Source of the DNA: Bacteroidota bacterium
GTDB taxonomy: Bacteria; Bacteroidota; Bacteroidia; Sphingobacteriales; Sphingobacteriaceae
Length of the DNA: 64,000 nt
Direction: 5' to 3'
Assembly (NCBI GenBank): GCA_018266915.1
Contig: JAFDZM010000030.1
Location: 102,409 to 166,408, forward strand
In this document: positions 17,877 to 26,071 of the stretch, piece by piece
Numbering within the stretch: the first letter of the stretch is position 1
Layout: each line of letters opens with the position of its first letter
Program-made: the position numbers and the translations under genes
Notes under the pieces: generated by a model
Seen by the model: the letters and a program-made list of their open reading frames with translations, nothing else
The model's database searches: none
Told to the model about the DNA's origin: nothing

Positions 17877-19592
17877 TTACACATTTCCTTTCTTCAATTC
17901 CTCCACCGCATGATTTGCTGCACGGGCCGTTATAGCCATAAAGGTCAGTGAAGGATTCTGTGTGCTGGTAGATACCATGCAGGAACCATCTGTTACGAAG
18001 ACATTTTTACATTCGTGCATTTGATTCCATCCGTTTAACAGTGATGTTTTTGGATCTTTGCCCATACGCACACCGCCCATTTCGTGGATATCCAATCCCG
18101 GGGCCTGGTTAGTATCGTGAGCTTTGATATTTTTGCATCCTGCTATAGTGAGCATTTCCTCTGCCTGTGCAGTAAAATCTTTCATGCTTTTTATGTCGTT
18201 GTCATCATAAGCTACGCATGTTTTCAGCAACGGTATACCCCATGCGTCTTTTTCATCCTTGCTCAGACTTACATGATTGGTTTCCTTCGGTATTGTCTCA
18301 CCCTGCATCTGCACATAAACTACCCATGGGCCAGGCTCTGATATTGCTTCCTTGTAACTATTACCAATCTGCGGGCCGTCTGTAACATGCCCCCATCCGG
18401 CACGCATTACCGAATAAAAGGTCATATAGCCACGTAAAAAGTCCATCTCCTGCTTATATACATTCCTGAAATTCGGCATCATTATGGCACACGGACGACG
18501 ACCATAATAATAGGAATCAAGATAACCATCCATCGAGGCGCTTAATGTTCCTCTATAATTATGAAACGCCACAAACTTACCCAACAGGCCATTATCATTA
18601 CCCAAACCATTAGGAAAACGCGATGAGGTTGAATTCAACAAAACCAAATTGGTATTCATCGTGGCTGCATTCACAAAGATGATCTTCGCATAAAATTCTG
18701 TCGCTTCTTTAGTATGCGCATCAATCACACGCACGCCTGTTGCTTTGCCTTTCTTTTCATCATAAATAATGGAGTGCACTACAGAATCTGGCCTTATTGT
18801 CAGGTTACCAGTCCTTTCGGCCCAAGGCAATGTTGACGAATTAGAACTAAAATATCCACCAAAAGGGCAACCTCTTTCGCACAAACTGCGCGCCTGGCAT
18901 TGTCCCCGGCCCTGCTGTTTGTGTATTTCGTTGGGCTTGGTCAAATGCGCACAACGACCGATAACTACATGCCGGTCTTTATAGTGCGCATTGATACGTT
19001 TGCTCATATCTTTTTCAACAGCGTTCATTTCCCAGGCAGGCAAAAACTCACCATCGGGCAAAGTTTCCAAACCGTCGTGATTACCCGCTATCCCGGCAAA
19101 ACGTTCCACATGGCTATACCATGGCGCTATATCATCATAACGAATCGGCCAATCCACCGCAAAACCGTCCCTTCCGGGTCCCTCAAAATCAAATTTGCTC
19201 CAGCGCTGAGTTTGCCTCGCCCATAGCAGAGACTTGCCGCCAACCTGGTAGCCACGTATCCAATCAAAAGGCTTCTCCTGTACGTAAGGATGCTCCTTAT
19301 CCTTCACAAAAAAATGCTGGCTGGCTTCACTGAAGGCATAACAACGTTTTACTATCGGGTTCTCCTTCGAAACGGACAAAGGTTCATAAGTACGGTGTGG
19401 AAAATCCCAGGGATTTTTTGTTGCTGTTGGGTAGTCTTTAAGATGGACGACATTCCGTCCTCTTTCAAGAACCAGCGTTTTTAAACCATGTTCGCAAAGT
19501 TCCTTGGCAGCCCATCCACCGCTAATGCCTGAGCCTATTACAATAGCGTCGAAGGTATTTTGTTCAGCCCCCTTTGAATTGATGTTGGCCAT
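17877..19592 (-). CDS. GMC-family FAD-dependent oxidoreductase
   Basis: 571 residues. The FAD-binding motif AIVIGSGISGGWAAKELCE lies at about residues 16-34, with LVLERGRNV as the ribose-binding acid, and the GMC C-terminal signature reads HEMGGVRMGKDPKTS and NVFVTDGSCMVSTSTQNPSLTFMA. The middle carries a Cys-rich QCQARSLCERGCPFGGY stretch, as in the gluconate dehydrogenase-like GMC subgroup. These enzymes oxidise sugar or alcohol groups; many are paired with a gluconate 2-dehydrogenase subunit 3, which is absent here. No N-terminal signal peptide is seen. Confidence 0.87.
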   Translation of the reverse strand: MANINSKGAEQNTFDAIVIGSGISGGWAAKELCEHGLKTLVLERGRNVVHLKDYPTATKNPWDFPHRTYEPLSVSKENPIVKRCYAFSEASQHFFVKDKEHPYVQEKPFDWIRGYQVGGKSLLWARQTQRWSKFDFEGPGRDGFAVDWPIRYDDIAPWYSHVERFAGIAGNHDGLETLPDGEFLPAWEMNAVEKDMSKRINAHYKDRHVVIGRCAHLTKPNEIHKQQGRGQCQARSLCERGCPFGGYFSSNSSTLPWAERTGNLTIRPDSVVHSIIYDEKKGKATGVRVIDAHTKEATEFYAKIIFVNAATMNTNLVLLNSTSSRFPNGLGNDNGLLGKFVAFHNYRGTLSASMDGYLDSYYYGRRPCAIMMPNFRNVYKQEMDFLRGYMTFYSVMRAGWGHVTDGPQIGNSYKEAISEPGPWVVYVQMQGETIPKETNHVSLSKDEKDAWGIPLLKTCVAYDDNDIKSMKDFTAQAEEMLTIAGCKNIKAHDTNQAPGLDIHEMGGVRMGKDPKTSLLNGWNQMHECKNVFVTDGSCMVSTSTQNPSLTFMAITARAANHAVEELKKGNV

Positions 19593-19654
19593 ATTTTCTT
19601 ATAATTGGTGGGTACAATTTAAGAGTTTAGGAATATAAATCAGAAAGAAATACA

Positions 19655-19684
19655 AAATCCCATGTTCGATTGACCATGGGATTT
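19655..19684 (-). terminator. Terminator hairpin downstream of sedolisin gene
   Basis: AAATCCCATG (19655-19664) pairs with CATGGGATTT (19675-19684), ten perfect pairs. It lies 50 bases beyond the stop of the minus-strand peptidase, and the minus-strand continuation has a short T run. Confidence 0.65.
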
Positions 19685-19733
19685 CTTGTAAAAAAATCGC
19701 AATAGTTTATTATCAATATTTTAATTCACTCTG

Positions 19734-21389
19734 TTAAGCATTCACAAGAGTATTATTTTGTGTAAAGATAGTCTTTAGCGCGTTGAGCAATGCCTTACCC
19801 TTTGGTGATCCCCATCCAGTAACAGCATCATAACCTTGCCCTGCGGTATAGCCGCCGCCAACGGATGATATATTATTGCCTACCGTTATATCCGTGCACA
19901 CCGATGTGCCTAAAGCGCCGGCTTCCTGAAACTGCTGATAAAGCATTGGGGTTAAATACCCTACACGTTTGCCGTTATCAAGCGATGCATTAACTCTGGC
20001 AATAATACCCGCCCACAATGGAGCCGCAGCGCTTGTACCGCCATTTGGAAACGTCTTACCATTGAGTACCATCAGGTACCCGGTTGCGCCGCTTGCATCT
20101 GCTGCAACATCCGGAACACACCGGCCAACAATTGCACCGGGGTTTACAGAGGGTATATTTACCTTTTGCCATGATGGCCTTGCAAAATATACGCTTATAC
20201 CACCCCCACCTGCACCAGATCCATCCTGTGGTTGCCGTACACCGCTACCTTGTTTCCATACAGTTTCAGTTACTTTGCCATTTTTTACTGCAACAGCGGT
20301 TCCGCCAACGCCAAGAACATACGGACTTGATGCCGGGAAATCAACATGAGCATGGCCATCTCCTACACCATCATCGGAACCATCATCTCCTGACGCTACA
20401 CAAACTGTAATACCTAAAGATGCAGCAGCTTTTAAGCTTGTATTAACAGCATTTATAGCTGTTAATGACCACACCCCCGGTGCATCTTCCGCATATCCCC
20501 AACTTATAGAAATAACATTGGGATTATTTTTCGTATCATGTATAGCAGCATCTATACAATCAACCCAACCTTGTTCACTAAATTTACTAAAGTAAACAAC
20601 AATAGTAGATTTTGGACATACACCAGCTACCACTTCAATATCCAGCATTACTTCTCCTGCAGCATCATCCATTGTATTAGTGGGGGCATCTTCTACACTA
20701 ATTGGTATAACAGTTGGTACGCCAACCTGGGCAGTTTTACAAAACAAAGCGAGGTCATCCGGGAAATACCCACCACCAAATTCCAGTATACCTATTGTTT
20801 GTCCGGAGCCATCACCCTCAGGGCAATCATATATTTCTGCAAGCTCTGCAGGATAAAACCACGACCGATGTTTTTTAGGTGTACTTGCCAAAGTAAGCGA
20901 TAAATTTTCCGTATTATGGTGACGGCGCTTTTTTACGACAGGCCGGTTATCTAATCCAAAAACACCCTCGATTATCTTATCCAATTCCTTTGGAATATGA
21001 ATACTGCCGGTGCGTCCCCGGTAATCACCTCTTTCTGCATTTTGATAATGAAATAGTTTTACCTGGAAAGCATTTTCTACATCTTCAATCGACCCGCTTA
21101 CCCTGATACTGTGTGATGCTGAATTTTCACTCATTGTTTCAAGCCCATATCCGGCTAAAACCTTTTTTGTCTTTTCCATATCATCAGCTGAGGCCCCGTA
21201 TTTATCAGCAAACTCTTGCCTTGACAGATAGATACCCGGCTTCGCACCCGGCTCAGGAACTGATTGCTTTTGGCGAAGCTTTATTGTCAGCTCAATAATT
21301 TCATTAGGATTAGCCTTGCTAATCACTTTTGAACCGGGCATTACCATACGGTTACTTCCCGGCAGTAATACGTGTGTTGAGTTTTCCAT
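19734..21389 (-). CDS. S53-family serine-carboxyl peptidase (sedolisin/kumamolisin)
   Basis: 551 residues with a pro-kumamolisin activation domain (about 35-165) and an S53 catalytic domain. Expected catalytic residues are all present: E246 and D250 in GEVMLDIEV, oxyanion D335 in SGDDGSDDG and Ser453 in GGTSAAAPLWAG; spacing matches kumamolisin. A C-terminal calcium site (DAVTGWGSPKG) is also present. Such enzymes are acid-active endopeptidases that self-process. The protein begins MENSTHVLLPGS with no classical signal peptide, as in some kumamolisins, so its route of export is unclear. It is monocistronic. Confidence 0.9.
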   Translation of the reverse strand: MENSTHVLLPGSNRMVMPGSKVISKANPNEIIELTIKLRQKQSVPEPGAKPGIYLSRQEFADKYGASADDMEKTKKVLAGYGLETMSENSASHSIRVSGSIEDVENAFQVKLFHYQNAERGDYRGRTGSIHIPKELDKIIEGVFGLDNRPVVKKRRHHNTENLSLTLASTPKKHRSWFYPAELAEIYDCPEGDGSGQTIGILEFGGGYFPDDLALFCKTAQVGVPTVIPISVEDAPTNTMDDAAGEVMLDIEVVAGVCPKSTIVVYFSKFSEQGWVDCIDAAIHDTKNNPNVISISWGYAEDAPGVWSLTAINAVNTSLKAAASLGITVCVASGDDGSDDGVGDGHAHVDFPASSPYVLGVGGTAVAVKNGKVTETVWKQGSGVRQPQDGSGAGGGGISVYFARPSWQKVNIPSVNPGAIVGRCVPDVAADASGATGYLMVLNGKTFPNGGTSAAAPLWAGIIARVNASLDNGKRVGYLTPMLYQQFQEAGALGTSVCTDITVGNNISSVGGGYTAGQGYDAVTGWGSPKGKALLNALKTIFTQNNTLVNA

Positions 21390-21586
21390 AATATTTTTTG
21401 ATTTTATTAGGCGTTTGGCAACTGATTGCTATTTCAGATACTTAAATAACTGTTTAACAATAACCTAAAATGGCTTCTTTTTATTATGAAATTAAAGCTA
21501 AATACTACACCGGCAGTAAGTATTTGTACGGTATTTTATAGGTGTTTTCACGGTATTTATTGCAGTATTTGAAAATATCAAAAACA

Positions 21587-21634
21587 TTTTGAGTAACCAA
21601 TCGATTTCTTATATATTTGTAACCGATCGGTTAC
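21587..21634 (+). promoter_or_regulatory. Promoter and palindromic operator of the ArsR-SRPBCC operon
   Basis: TTTTG (21587-21591) and TATATTTG (21612-21619) match the Bacteroidota -33 and -7 boxes with a 20-base gap. GTAACCGATCGGTTAC (21619-21634) is a perfect 16-bp palindrome starting at the last base of the -7 box, over the expected transcription start. A repressor bound there would block initiation. The ArsR protein encoded from 21652 is the obvious candidate. Confidence 0.72.
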
Positions 21635-21651
21635 GAGTAAAGAATAAGAAA

Positions 21652-21969
21652 ATGAGACGAGACGTATTCCAGGCAATAGCAGACCCCACCAGGAGGGCTA
21701 TCATTAATATGATTGCCAATCAACCAATGAATCTGAATGCAGTTGCCGAACGTTTTGATATCAGCAGACCCGCTATATCTAAACAAATAAAAATCCTAAC
21801 CCAGTGCGGACTTGTTACTATAAAACAACAGGGCCGTGAGCGTTACTGCGAAGCCAAATTGCAGAAGCTAAATGAAGTTTCTGAATGGGTAGAACAATAC
21901 CGCAAATTCTGGAATCAGAAACTTGACGCTTTGGAAGACTTCCTGGCAAGGGATACAGATAATAAATAG
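21652..21969 (+). CDS. ArsR-family winged-helix repressor
   Basis: 105 residues starting at ATG 21652 (MRRDVFQAIADPTRRAIINM), the usual opening of the ArsR subgroup linked with SRPBCC genes. The winged helix contains MNLNAVAERFDISRPAISKQIKIL as the recognition unit, followed by the wing LVTIKQQGRERYCEAK. No metal-binding Cys pairs are present, so it probably senses something other than metal. An in-frame upstream ATG would place the start inside the promoter palindrome and is less likely. Two SRPBCC genes follow in the same operon. Confidence 0.87.
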   Translation: MRRDVFQAIADPTRRAIINMIANQPMNLNAVAERFDISRPAISKQIKILTQCGLVTIKQQGRERYCEAKLQKLNEVSEWVEQYRKFWNQKLDALEDFLARDTDNK

Positions 21970-21997
21970 TGAATAAACCAATTAAACATAAGAAATA

Positions 21998-22417
21998 ATG
22001 AAAAATGAACCAGTTGTAATTGAACGCACATTAAACGCACCTCTCGAAAGGGTTTGGAAGGCCATTTCCGACAAAGATCAAATGAAGCAATGGTATTTGA
22101 ACTTAGCAGAATTTAAACCAGAGGTTGGGTTTGAATTCAGTTTTAAAGGAGGGCCTGAACAACTTTTGCATCTATGTAAAATAACAAAGATGGAATACGA
22201 AAAAGTATTACAATACACCTGGAGATTTGGAGCTTACGAAGGAGACTCATTGGTGACCTTTGAATTATTTCCGGAAGGAAGCAGCACCAAACTTAGACTT
22301 ACACATGAGGGTATCGAAACCTTCCCAGCTGATAAATTAGGTACAAAAGAAGAATTTGCTGAAGGCTGGGTGCATCTATTAGAATCATCATTAAAAGGCT
22401 ATTTAGAAAAACAGTAA
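21998..22417 (+). CDS. SRPBCC (AHSA1-like) domain protein, copy 1
   Basis: 139-residue START-like/AHSA1 protein: EPVVIERTLNAPLERVWKAI, DQMKQWYLN, VLQYTWRF and LRLTHEGIETF are family hallmarks. These proteins form a hydrophobic cavity that binds small lipophilic ligands; many are partners of an ArsR repressor. It starts 28 bases after the regulator and is a clear tandem duplicate of the next gene. Ligand unknown. Confidence 0.85.
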   Translation: MKNEPVVIERTLNAPLERVWKAISDKDQMKQWYLNLAEFKPEVGFEFSFKGGPEQLLHLCKITKMEYEKVLQYTWRFGAYEGDSLVTFELFPEGSSTKLRLTHEGIETFPADKLGTKEEFAEGWVHLLESSLKGYLEKQ

Positions 22418-22454
22418 TCTGAATAGATTTATTATTAATAAAACGTACAAATAC

Positions 22455-22895
22455 ATGAAAAACGAACCATTTGTAATTGAGCGCACTTTGAATGCCTCAC
22501 CAGAAAGGGTTTGGAAAGCCATCACCGACAAGGACCAGATGAAAGAATGGTATTTTAACCTGGCTGAATTTGAACCTGAAGTAGACTTTGAATTCACTTT
22601 CAATGGTGGTAGCGAAGAGAAAACCTATGTACATTTATGCAAAATAACCAAAGTAGAACCGGGTAAATTGCTGCAATATAGCTGGCGCTACCGCGACTAT
22701 CCCGGTAATTCATTTGTAACCTGGGAGTTGTTTCCTGAAGGCGAAAAAACAATATTGAAACTGACCCACGAGGGCTTGGAAACTTTCCCAACTGATAATA
22801 AAGATTTTGCAAGAAGGAGTTTTGAAGCCGGCTGGACTTACATTATCGGCACTTCGATTATTAACTACTTTGATAAACAAACAGAAACATTATGA
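22455..22895 (+). CDS. SRPBCC (AHSA1-like) domain protein, copy 2
   Basis: 146 residues, closely similar to the preceding gene along the whole length (both begin MKNEP-VIERTLNA and share DKDQMK, NLAEF, HLCKITK and LTHEG-ETFP). The copies differ most in the cavity-lining middle region and at the C-terminus, which suggests diverged ligand preference. It is the third gene of the ArsR operon. Confidence 0.85.
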   Translation: MKNEPFVIERTLNASPERVWKAITDKDQMKEWYFNLAEFEPEVDFEFTFNGGSEEKTYVHLCKITKVEPGKLLQYSWRYRDYPGNSFVTWELFPEGEKTILKLTHEGLETFPTDNKDFARRSFEAGWTYIIGTSIINYFDKQTETL

Positions 22896-23000
22896 AAGTA
22901 ATTTTGTCGCATCCTACCCTTTAATTTGCCGCGATCAAAACCCAAAGGATTGATTAAGTGTTTCTAATTTTACATTATAAACCATTTAATCGATCCTTTT

Positions 23001-23399
23001 ATGTTTATAGATAAAAAAGCATTCAGCAGCTTCTCGGTGAATGACATCGATAAGGCAAAAGAGTTTTACCAGGGCATCTTGGGCCTTAATGCTAATCAAA
23101 TAGAAATGGGCGGAGAATACCGCATGCTCGAATTGGATGTTACCGGCGGAACCAAAGTAATGATCTATCCAAAGCCAAATCATACACCCGCTACATTTAC
23201 CGTCTTGAATTTACCGGTTGATGATCTTGATAAAACTGTAGATGAACTAACCGCCAAAGGTGTAAAGTTTGAACATTATGACATGGGCGATATGAAAACC
23301 GATGCAAAGGGCATTGTACGTGGGAATGGCCGGGGACCAGATATTGCCTGGTTTACCGATCCTGCTGGAAATATTATTTCGGTTCTGAAAAATTCCTGA
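23001..23399 (+). CDS. VOC-family (glyoxalase/bleomycin-resistance fold) protein
   Basis: 132 residues with two beta-alpha-beta-beta-beta modules: [19 protein letters not shown] at the start and [21 protein letters not shown] in the second half, ending [17 protein letters not shown] proteins use a metal in a shared cavity for isomerase, dioxygenase or drug-binding roles; the second-module Glu typical of glyoxalase I is not obvious. Function is not assigned. It is convergent with the NlpC/P60 gene, with no gap between the stops. Confidence 0.83.
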   Translation: MFIDKKAFSSFSVNDIDKAKEFYQGILGLNANQIEMGGEYRMLELDVTGGTKVMIYPKPNHTPATFTVLNLPVDDLDKTVDELTAKGVKFEHYDMGDMKTDAKGIVRGNGRGPDIAWFTDPAGNIISVLKNS

Positions 23400-24161
23400 T
23401 CAGTAGAGGCGTTTTACGATGCGGAGTTTGTGTGTGTATCGTTTTTGATCTTCTGAATAAATACCCTGGTTATCGATCCGGTCAATTTTCACGCGGCCAG
23501 ATGCGTGTATAATCTGCTCATTATTCAGCATAATACCTACGTGTGTGATTTTGCCTTCAGCGTTATCAAAAAAGGCCAGATCACCTAACCGGGCTTCGGC
23601 TAAAAAGTCGACCACTTTACCCTGCTCTACCTGCATCCAGGCATCTCTTTTTAACTCGTAGCCACGCAGCTTGAACACGGCTTGGGTAAACCCTGAGCAA
23701 TCAATACCGTAATGCGTACGTCCGCCCCACAGATAAGGCGTGTTTAGAAATGATTTGGCAACAATGTCCAGGGTAGCCGTTTCGCCTATTTCCCCTATTA
23801 TTTCAAACTGTTCGTTGTTAATCTGACAAGTGGTACCTTTCAGGAATACCAATGAGCTGCCAACGGGTAAATATAATACGCTGTTATCGGGCTTTTTCCA
23901 GGCTTGGGTTACGGCGCGATAAGTTATTGGAGCAGGGTGTTCTTTGAGTGTTTTGTAGGCGATATGACCCAGCATGGCAAATTGCAGGCGCCCAATCCAG
24001 CCTTCGTAATTATCATTGGTAGTAATCACTTTAACCCACCGTTCCGCCCACTCCAGAATCTCGAAAGTTTCTCCAAAAAGGATTTGGGAAACCATCTCGC
24101 TTCTATCACTCGCTTCGGCTCTTAGGGGTATTACAGCTAAATTACAAATGCCATATTCCAT
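23400..24161 (-). CDS. NlpC/P60 (C40) cell-wall endopeptidase with SH3-like domains
   Basis: 253 residues. N-terminal bacterial SH3-like region (GETFEILEWAERWVKVIT, DNYEGWIGRLQF) precedes a C40 peptidase domain with the triad C155 in GIDCSGFTQAVF, H207 in THVGIML and H219 in IIHASGR. It resembles gamma-D-glutamyl-L-diamino acid endopeptidases (YkfC-like) that cut murein peptides. No signal peptide is seen, as in YkfC relatives that recycle imported peptides in the cytosol. Confidence 0.88.
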   Translation of the reverse strand: MEYGICNLAVIPLRAEASDRSEMVSQILFGETFEILEWAERWVKVITTNDNYEGWIGRLQFAMLGHIAYKTLKEHPAPITYRAVTQAWKKPDNSVLYLPVGSSLVFLKGTTCQINNEQFEIIGEIGETATLDIVAKSFLNTPYLWGGRTHYGIDCSGFTQAVFKLRGYELKRDAWMQVEQGKVVDFLAEARLGDLAFFDNAEGKITHVGIMLNNEQIIHASGRVKIDRIDNQGIYSEDQKRYTHKLRIVKRLY

Positions 24162-24220
24162 TGTTAAAAATCAAGATTTAGGATCAGGGAAATCTTACGC
24201 AACAATAGTTAAATTTTTCA

Positions 24221-24261
24221 GTAAAAAAATAGGGGAATGTATAAAATCACACATTCCCCTA
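24221..24261 (-). terminator. Terminator of the dicluster ferredoxin gene
   Basis: TAGGGGAATGT (24230-24240) and ACATTCCCCTA (24251-24261) pair over 11 bases; on the minus strand the stem is followed by a run of seven T residues. It lies just past the ferredoxin stop at 24283. Confidence 0.85.
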
Positions 24262-24282
24262 CAGTATTAACATTAAACAAAT

Positions 24283-24636
24283 TTATTCGTTCATATGCAG
24301 CCATTCTTTTTTGGCCAAAAGCTCTTCTTTGGTTTCACGAACGTCTTCGTCGTCTACGCAGCAGTCAACCGGACATACTGCAGCGCACTGCGGCTCATCA
24401 TGAAATCCAACACACTCGGTACACTTATCAGGTACAATGTAATATATATCGTCAGACAATGCAGCCTGAGTTTCTTCAGCATTTAATGTATTGCCGTCGC
24501 CAAAATCGATCAATCCCTTTAAGCCTGTACCATCCGAAAACCTCCAGGCAGCGCCGGCATCATAGATAGCGTTGTTTGGGCATTCCGGCTCACAAGCTCC
24601 ACAGTTTATACACTCATCGGTGATTTTAATCGCCAT
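24283..24636 (-). CDS. 2[4Fe-4S] dicluster ferredoxin
   Basis: 117 residues with two cluster-binding motifs: C9, C12, C15 and C19 in DECINCGACEPECP, and C72, C75, C84 and C88 in DKCTECVGFHDEPQCAAVCP. The eight-residue loop in the second motif is like Allochromatium-type ferredoxins. A 50-residue acidic insertion separates the two. It would carry low-potential electrons in the cytosol. It is divergent from the acyl-CoA reductase gene, 102 bases away, and may share regulation with it. Confidence 0.9.
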   Translation of the reverse strand: MAIKITDECINCGACEPECPNNAIYDAGAAWRFSDGTGLKGLIDFGDGNTLNAEETQAALSDDIYYIVPDKCTECVGFHDEPQCAAVCPVDCCVDDEDVRETKEELLAKKEWLHMNE

Positions 24637-24738
24637 AGTTTCTTATATCTTATATTCTAAACTTTACCTTTGCCTTGCTAAACAAGCACGCAAATATAAC
24701 AAAAAAACAGTTCAGGGGTTCGCCCCTGCTACATTAAT

Positions 24739-25764
24739 ATGTCAAAATTAAATAAAAACTACTTAATAGGTGTATTTTCTACGTTAGGGGAGCAATTAAG
24801 TTACCCCGACGAACAATTAAATGCTATTATTAACGACGAATATCACTATAACGCCTGGTTCACTCCGCAAAATGTTGCGCATGCGGTGAAATCCATTGGC
24901 CAAATGCTTAACAAAGAAGATCTGACCAAATGGCTTGATAACTACAATATTGACTACGACAAAGCAGGCAAAAAGGTTGGTTTGATCCTGGCCGGAAATA
25001 TCCCATTAGTTGGTTTTCATGATGTATTATGCGTGTTGATCACAGACAATCATGCTTTGATCAAAGCTTCTACTCAAGATGCCCGATTGATCAAATATGT
25101 GCTGAACATGCTGGTAAAAGTTGAACCCGAATTTCAATCCCGGTATAGTTTTGTAGAGAAGCTGCAGGGTTTTGATGCGGTGATTGCAACAGGCAGTAAT
25201 AATACTTCCCGCTACTTTGAATTTTACTTCGGTAAAGTTCCGAACATTATCCGCAAAAACCGGAATAGCATAGCGGTATTAACAGGAAAAGAAACAACCG
25301 ACCATCTCTATAAATTAGGCCACGATATATTTGATTATTTCGGTTTAGGTTGCCGCAACGTATCCAAATTGCTGGTTCCCGAAGGCTATGACTTTAGGCC
25401 ATTTTTTGAAGCGATACAACCGCATTATACCATCATCAATAATCATAAATACAATAACAATTATGATTATAATAAGTCCATCTACCTGGTAAACAAGGAC
25501 AAGCATCTTGATAATGGATTTTTGTTGGTAAAGGAAGATGAACGCATGGTTTCTCCCCTTGCAGTGGTGTTTTATGAGCAATACAAAGACACTGCATCAG
25601 TCGAAGCTTTACTGGAACGTGAAAGCGAAAATATTCAATGCGTCGTCAGCTCAGCCAATATCAAAGCTGCGCATCAGGTAGTAGGTTTCGGCGAAAGCCA
25701 ACAGCCTGCCCTATGGGATTATGCCGACGGTGTGGATACGATGGATTTCTTGACAAAGCTTTAA
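24739..25764 (+). CDS. Acyl-CoA reductase (LuxC-like)
   Basis: 341-residue member of the aldehyde dehydrogenase superfamily, LuxC-like branch. The likely catalytic Cys is C205 in YFGLGCRNVSKLLVPEGYD; the nucleotide-binding region includes VGLILAGNIPLVGFHD and FDAVIATGSNNTSRYFE. LuxC reduces acyl-CoA or acyl groups to fatty aldehydes. The partner aldehyde-using enzyme is not visible. The divergent dicluster ferredoxin could supply or share reductant. I infer a role in lipid or aldehyde metabolism. Confidence 0.82.
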   Translation: MSKLNKNYLIGVFSTLGEQLSYPDEQLNAIINDEYHYNAWFTPQNVAHAVKSIGQMLNKEDLTKWLDNYNIDYDKAGKKVGLILAGNIPLVGFHDVLCVLITDNHALIKASTQDARLIKYVLNMLVKVEPEFQSRYSFVEKLQGFDAVIATGSNNTSRYFEFYFGKVPNIIRKNRNSIAVLTGKETTDHLYKLGHDIFDYFGLGCRNVSKLLVPEGYDFRPFFEAIQPHYTIINNHKYNNNYDYNKSIYLVNKDKHLDNGFLLVKEDERMVSPLAVVFYEQYKDTASVEALLERESENIQCVVSSANIKAAHQVVGFGESQQPALWDYADGVDTMDFLTKL

Positions 25765-25775
25765 ATAAACGATAC

Positions 25776-25866
25776 CTTTGGAGAGAGCGGAAAGCTCAAA
25801 GCAGAAAGCAGAAAGCAAATGTTGCAGATACCTTTTAGCTTTGTGCTTTCAGCTTTCAGCTTCAAA
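25776..25866. repeat. Short-word repeat (AGAAAGC / GCTTTCA)
   Basis: The left arm holds AAAGCTCAAAGC and tandem copies of the seven-base unit GCAGAAA (25801-25816); the right arm holds tandem GCTTTCA copies (25845-25862). The two arms are roughly complementary, giving a purine-rich strand facing a pyrimidine-rich strand. It occupies the gap before the 25867 gene. Confidence 0.7.
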
Positions 25867-26070
25867 ATGTATATTATAAAAGTTAAAGGCGTTGCCAAAA
25901 TACCCGATTATGTGCAGCTGCGCGACGATCAGTTTACGCTGCTGGCTTATTTCAGGGTCGACAGGCCTGATAAATCGCTGGATAAGGTGGGATTGGGTAA
26001 CAAGACAGAACAAATCATGAATATTATTAAAGACCTGCCGTTTGGGCAGATCTTAAAACTGGAACTATAA
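25867..26070 (+). CDS. Small conserved-looking protein upstream of FtsE
   Basis: 67 residues, MYIIKVKGVAKIPDYVQLRDDQ, with no signal, Cys or membrane segment; predicted compact alpha/beta. I do not recognise a family. The start is ATG 25867; upstream in-frame codons lie within short-word repeat DNA. It ends one base before the FtsE start, so the two are translationally coupled, which argues that it is real and may act with FtsE. Confidence 0.65.
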   Translation: MYIIKVKGVAKIPDYVQLRDDQFTLLAYFRVDRPDKSLDKVGLGNKTEQIMNIIKDLPFGQILKLEL

Positions 26071-26071
26071 A

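Noticed and set aside
24237..24569. 110-residue open frame antisense to the ferredoxin gene
   Set aside because: Opposite strand carries an unmistakable dicluster ferredoxin; the antisense frame begins inside its terminator.
25801..25862. Possible CRISPR-like array in tandem GCAGAAA/GCTTTCA units
   Set aside because: Units are only seven bases, with no unique spacers and no cas genes in the window.
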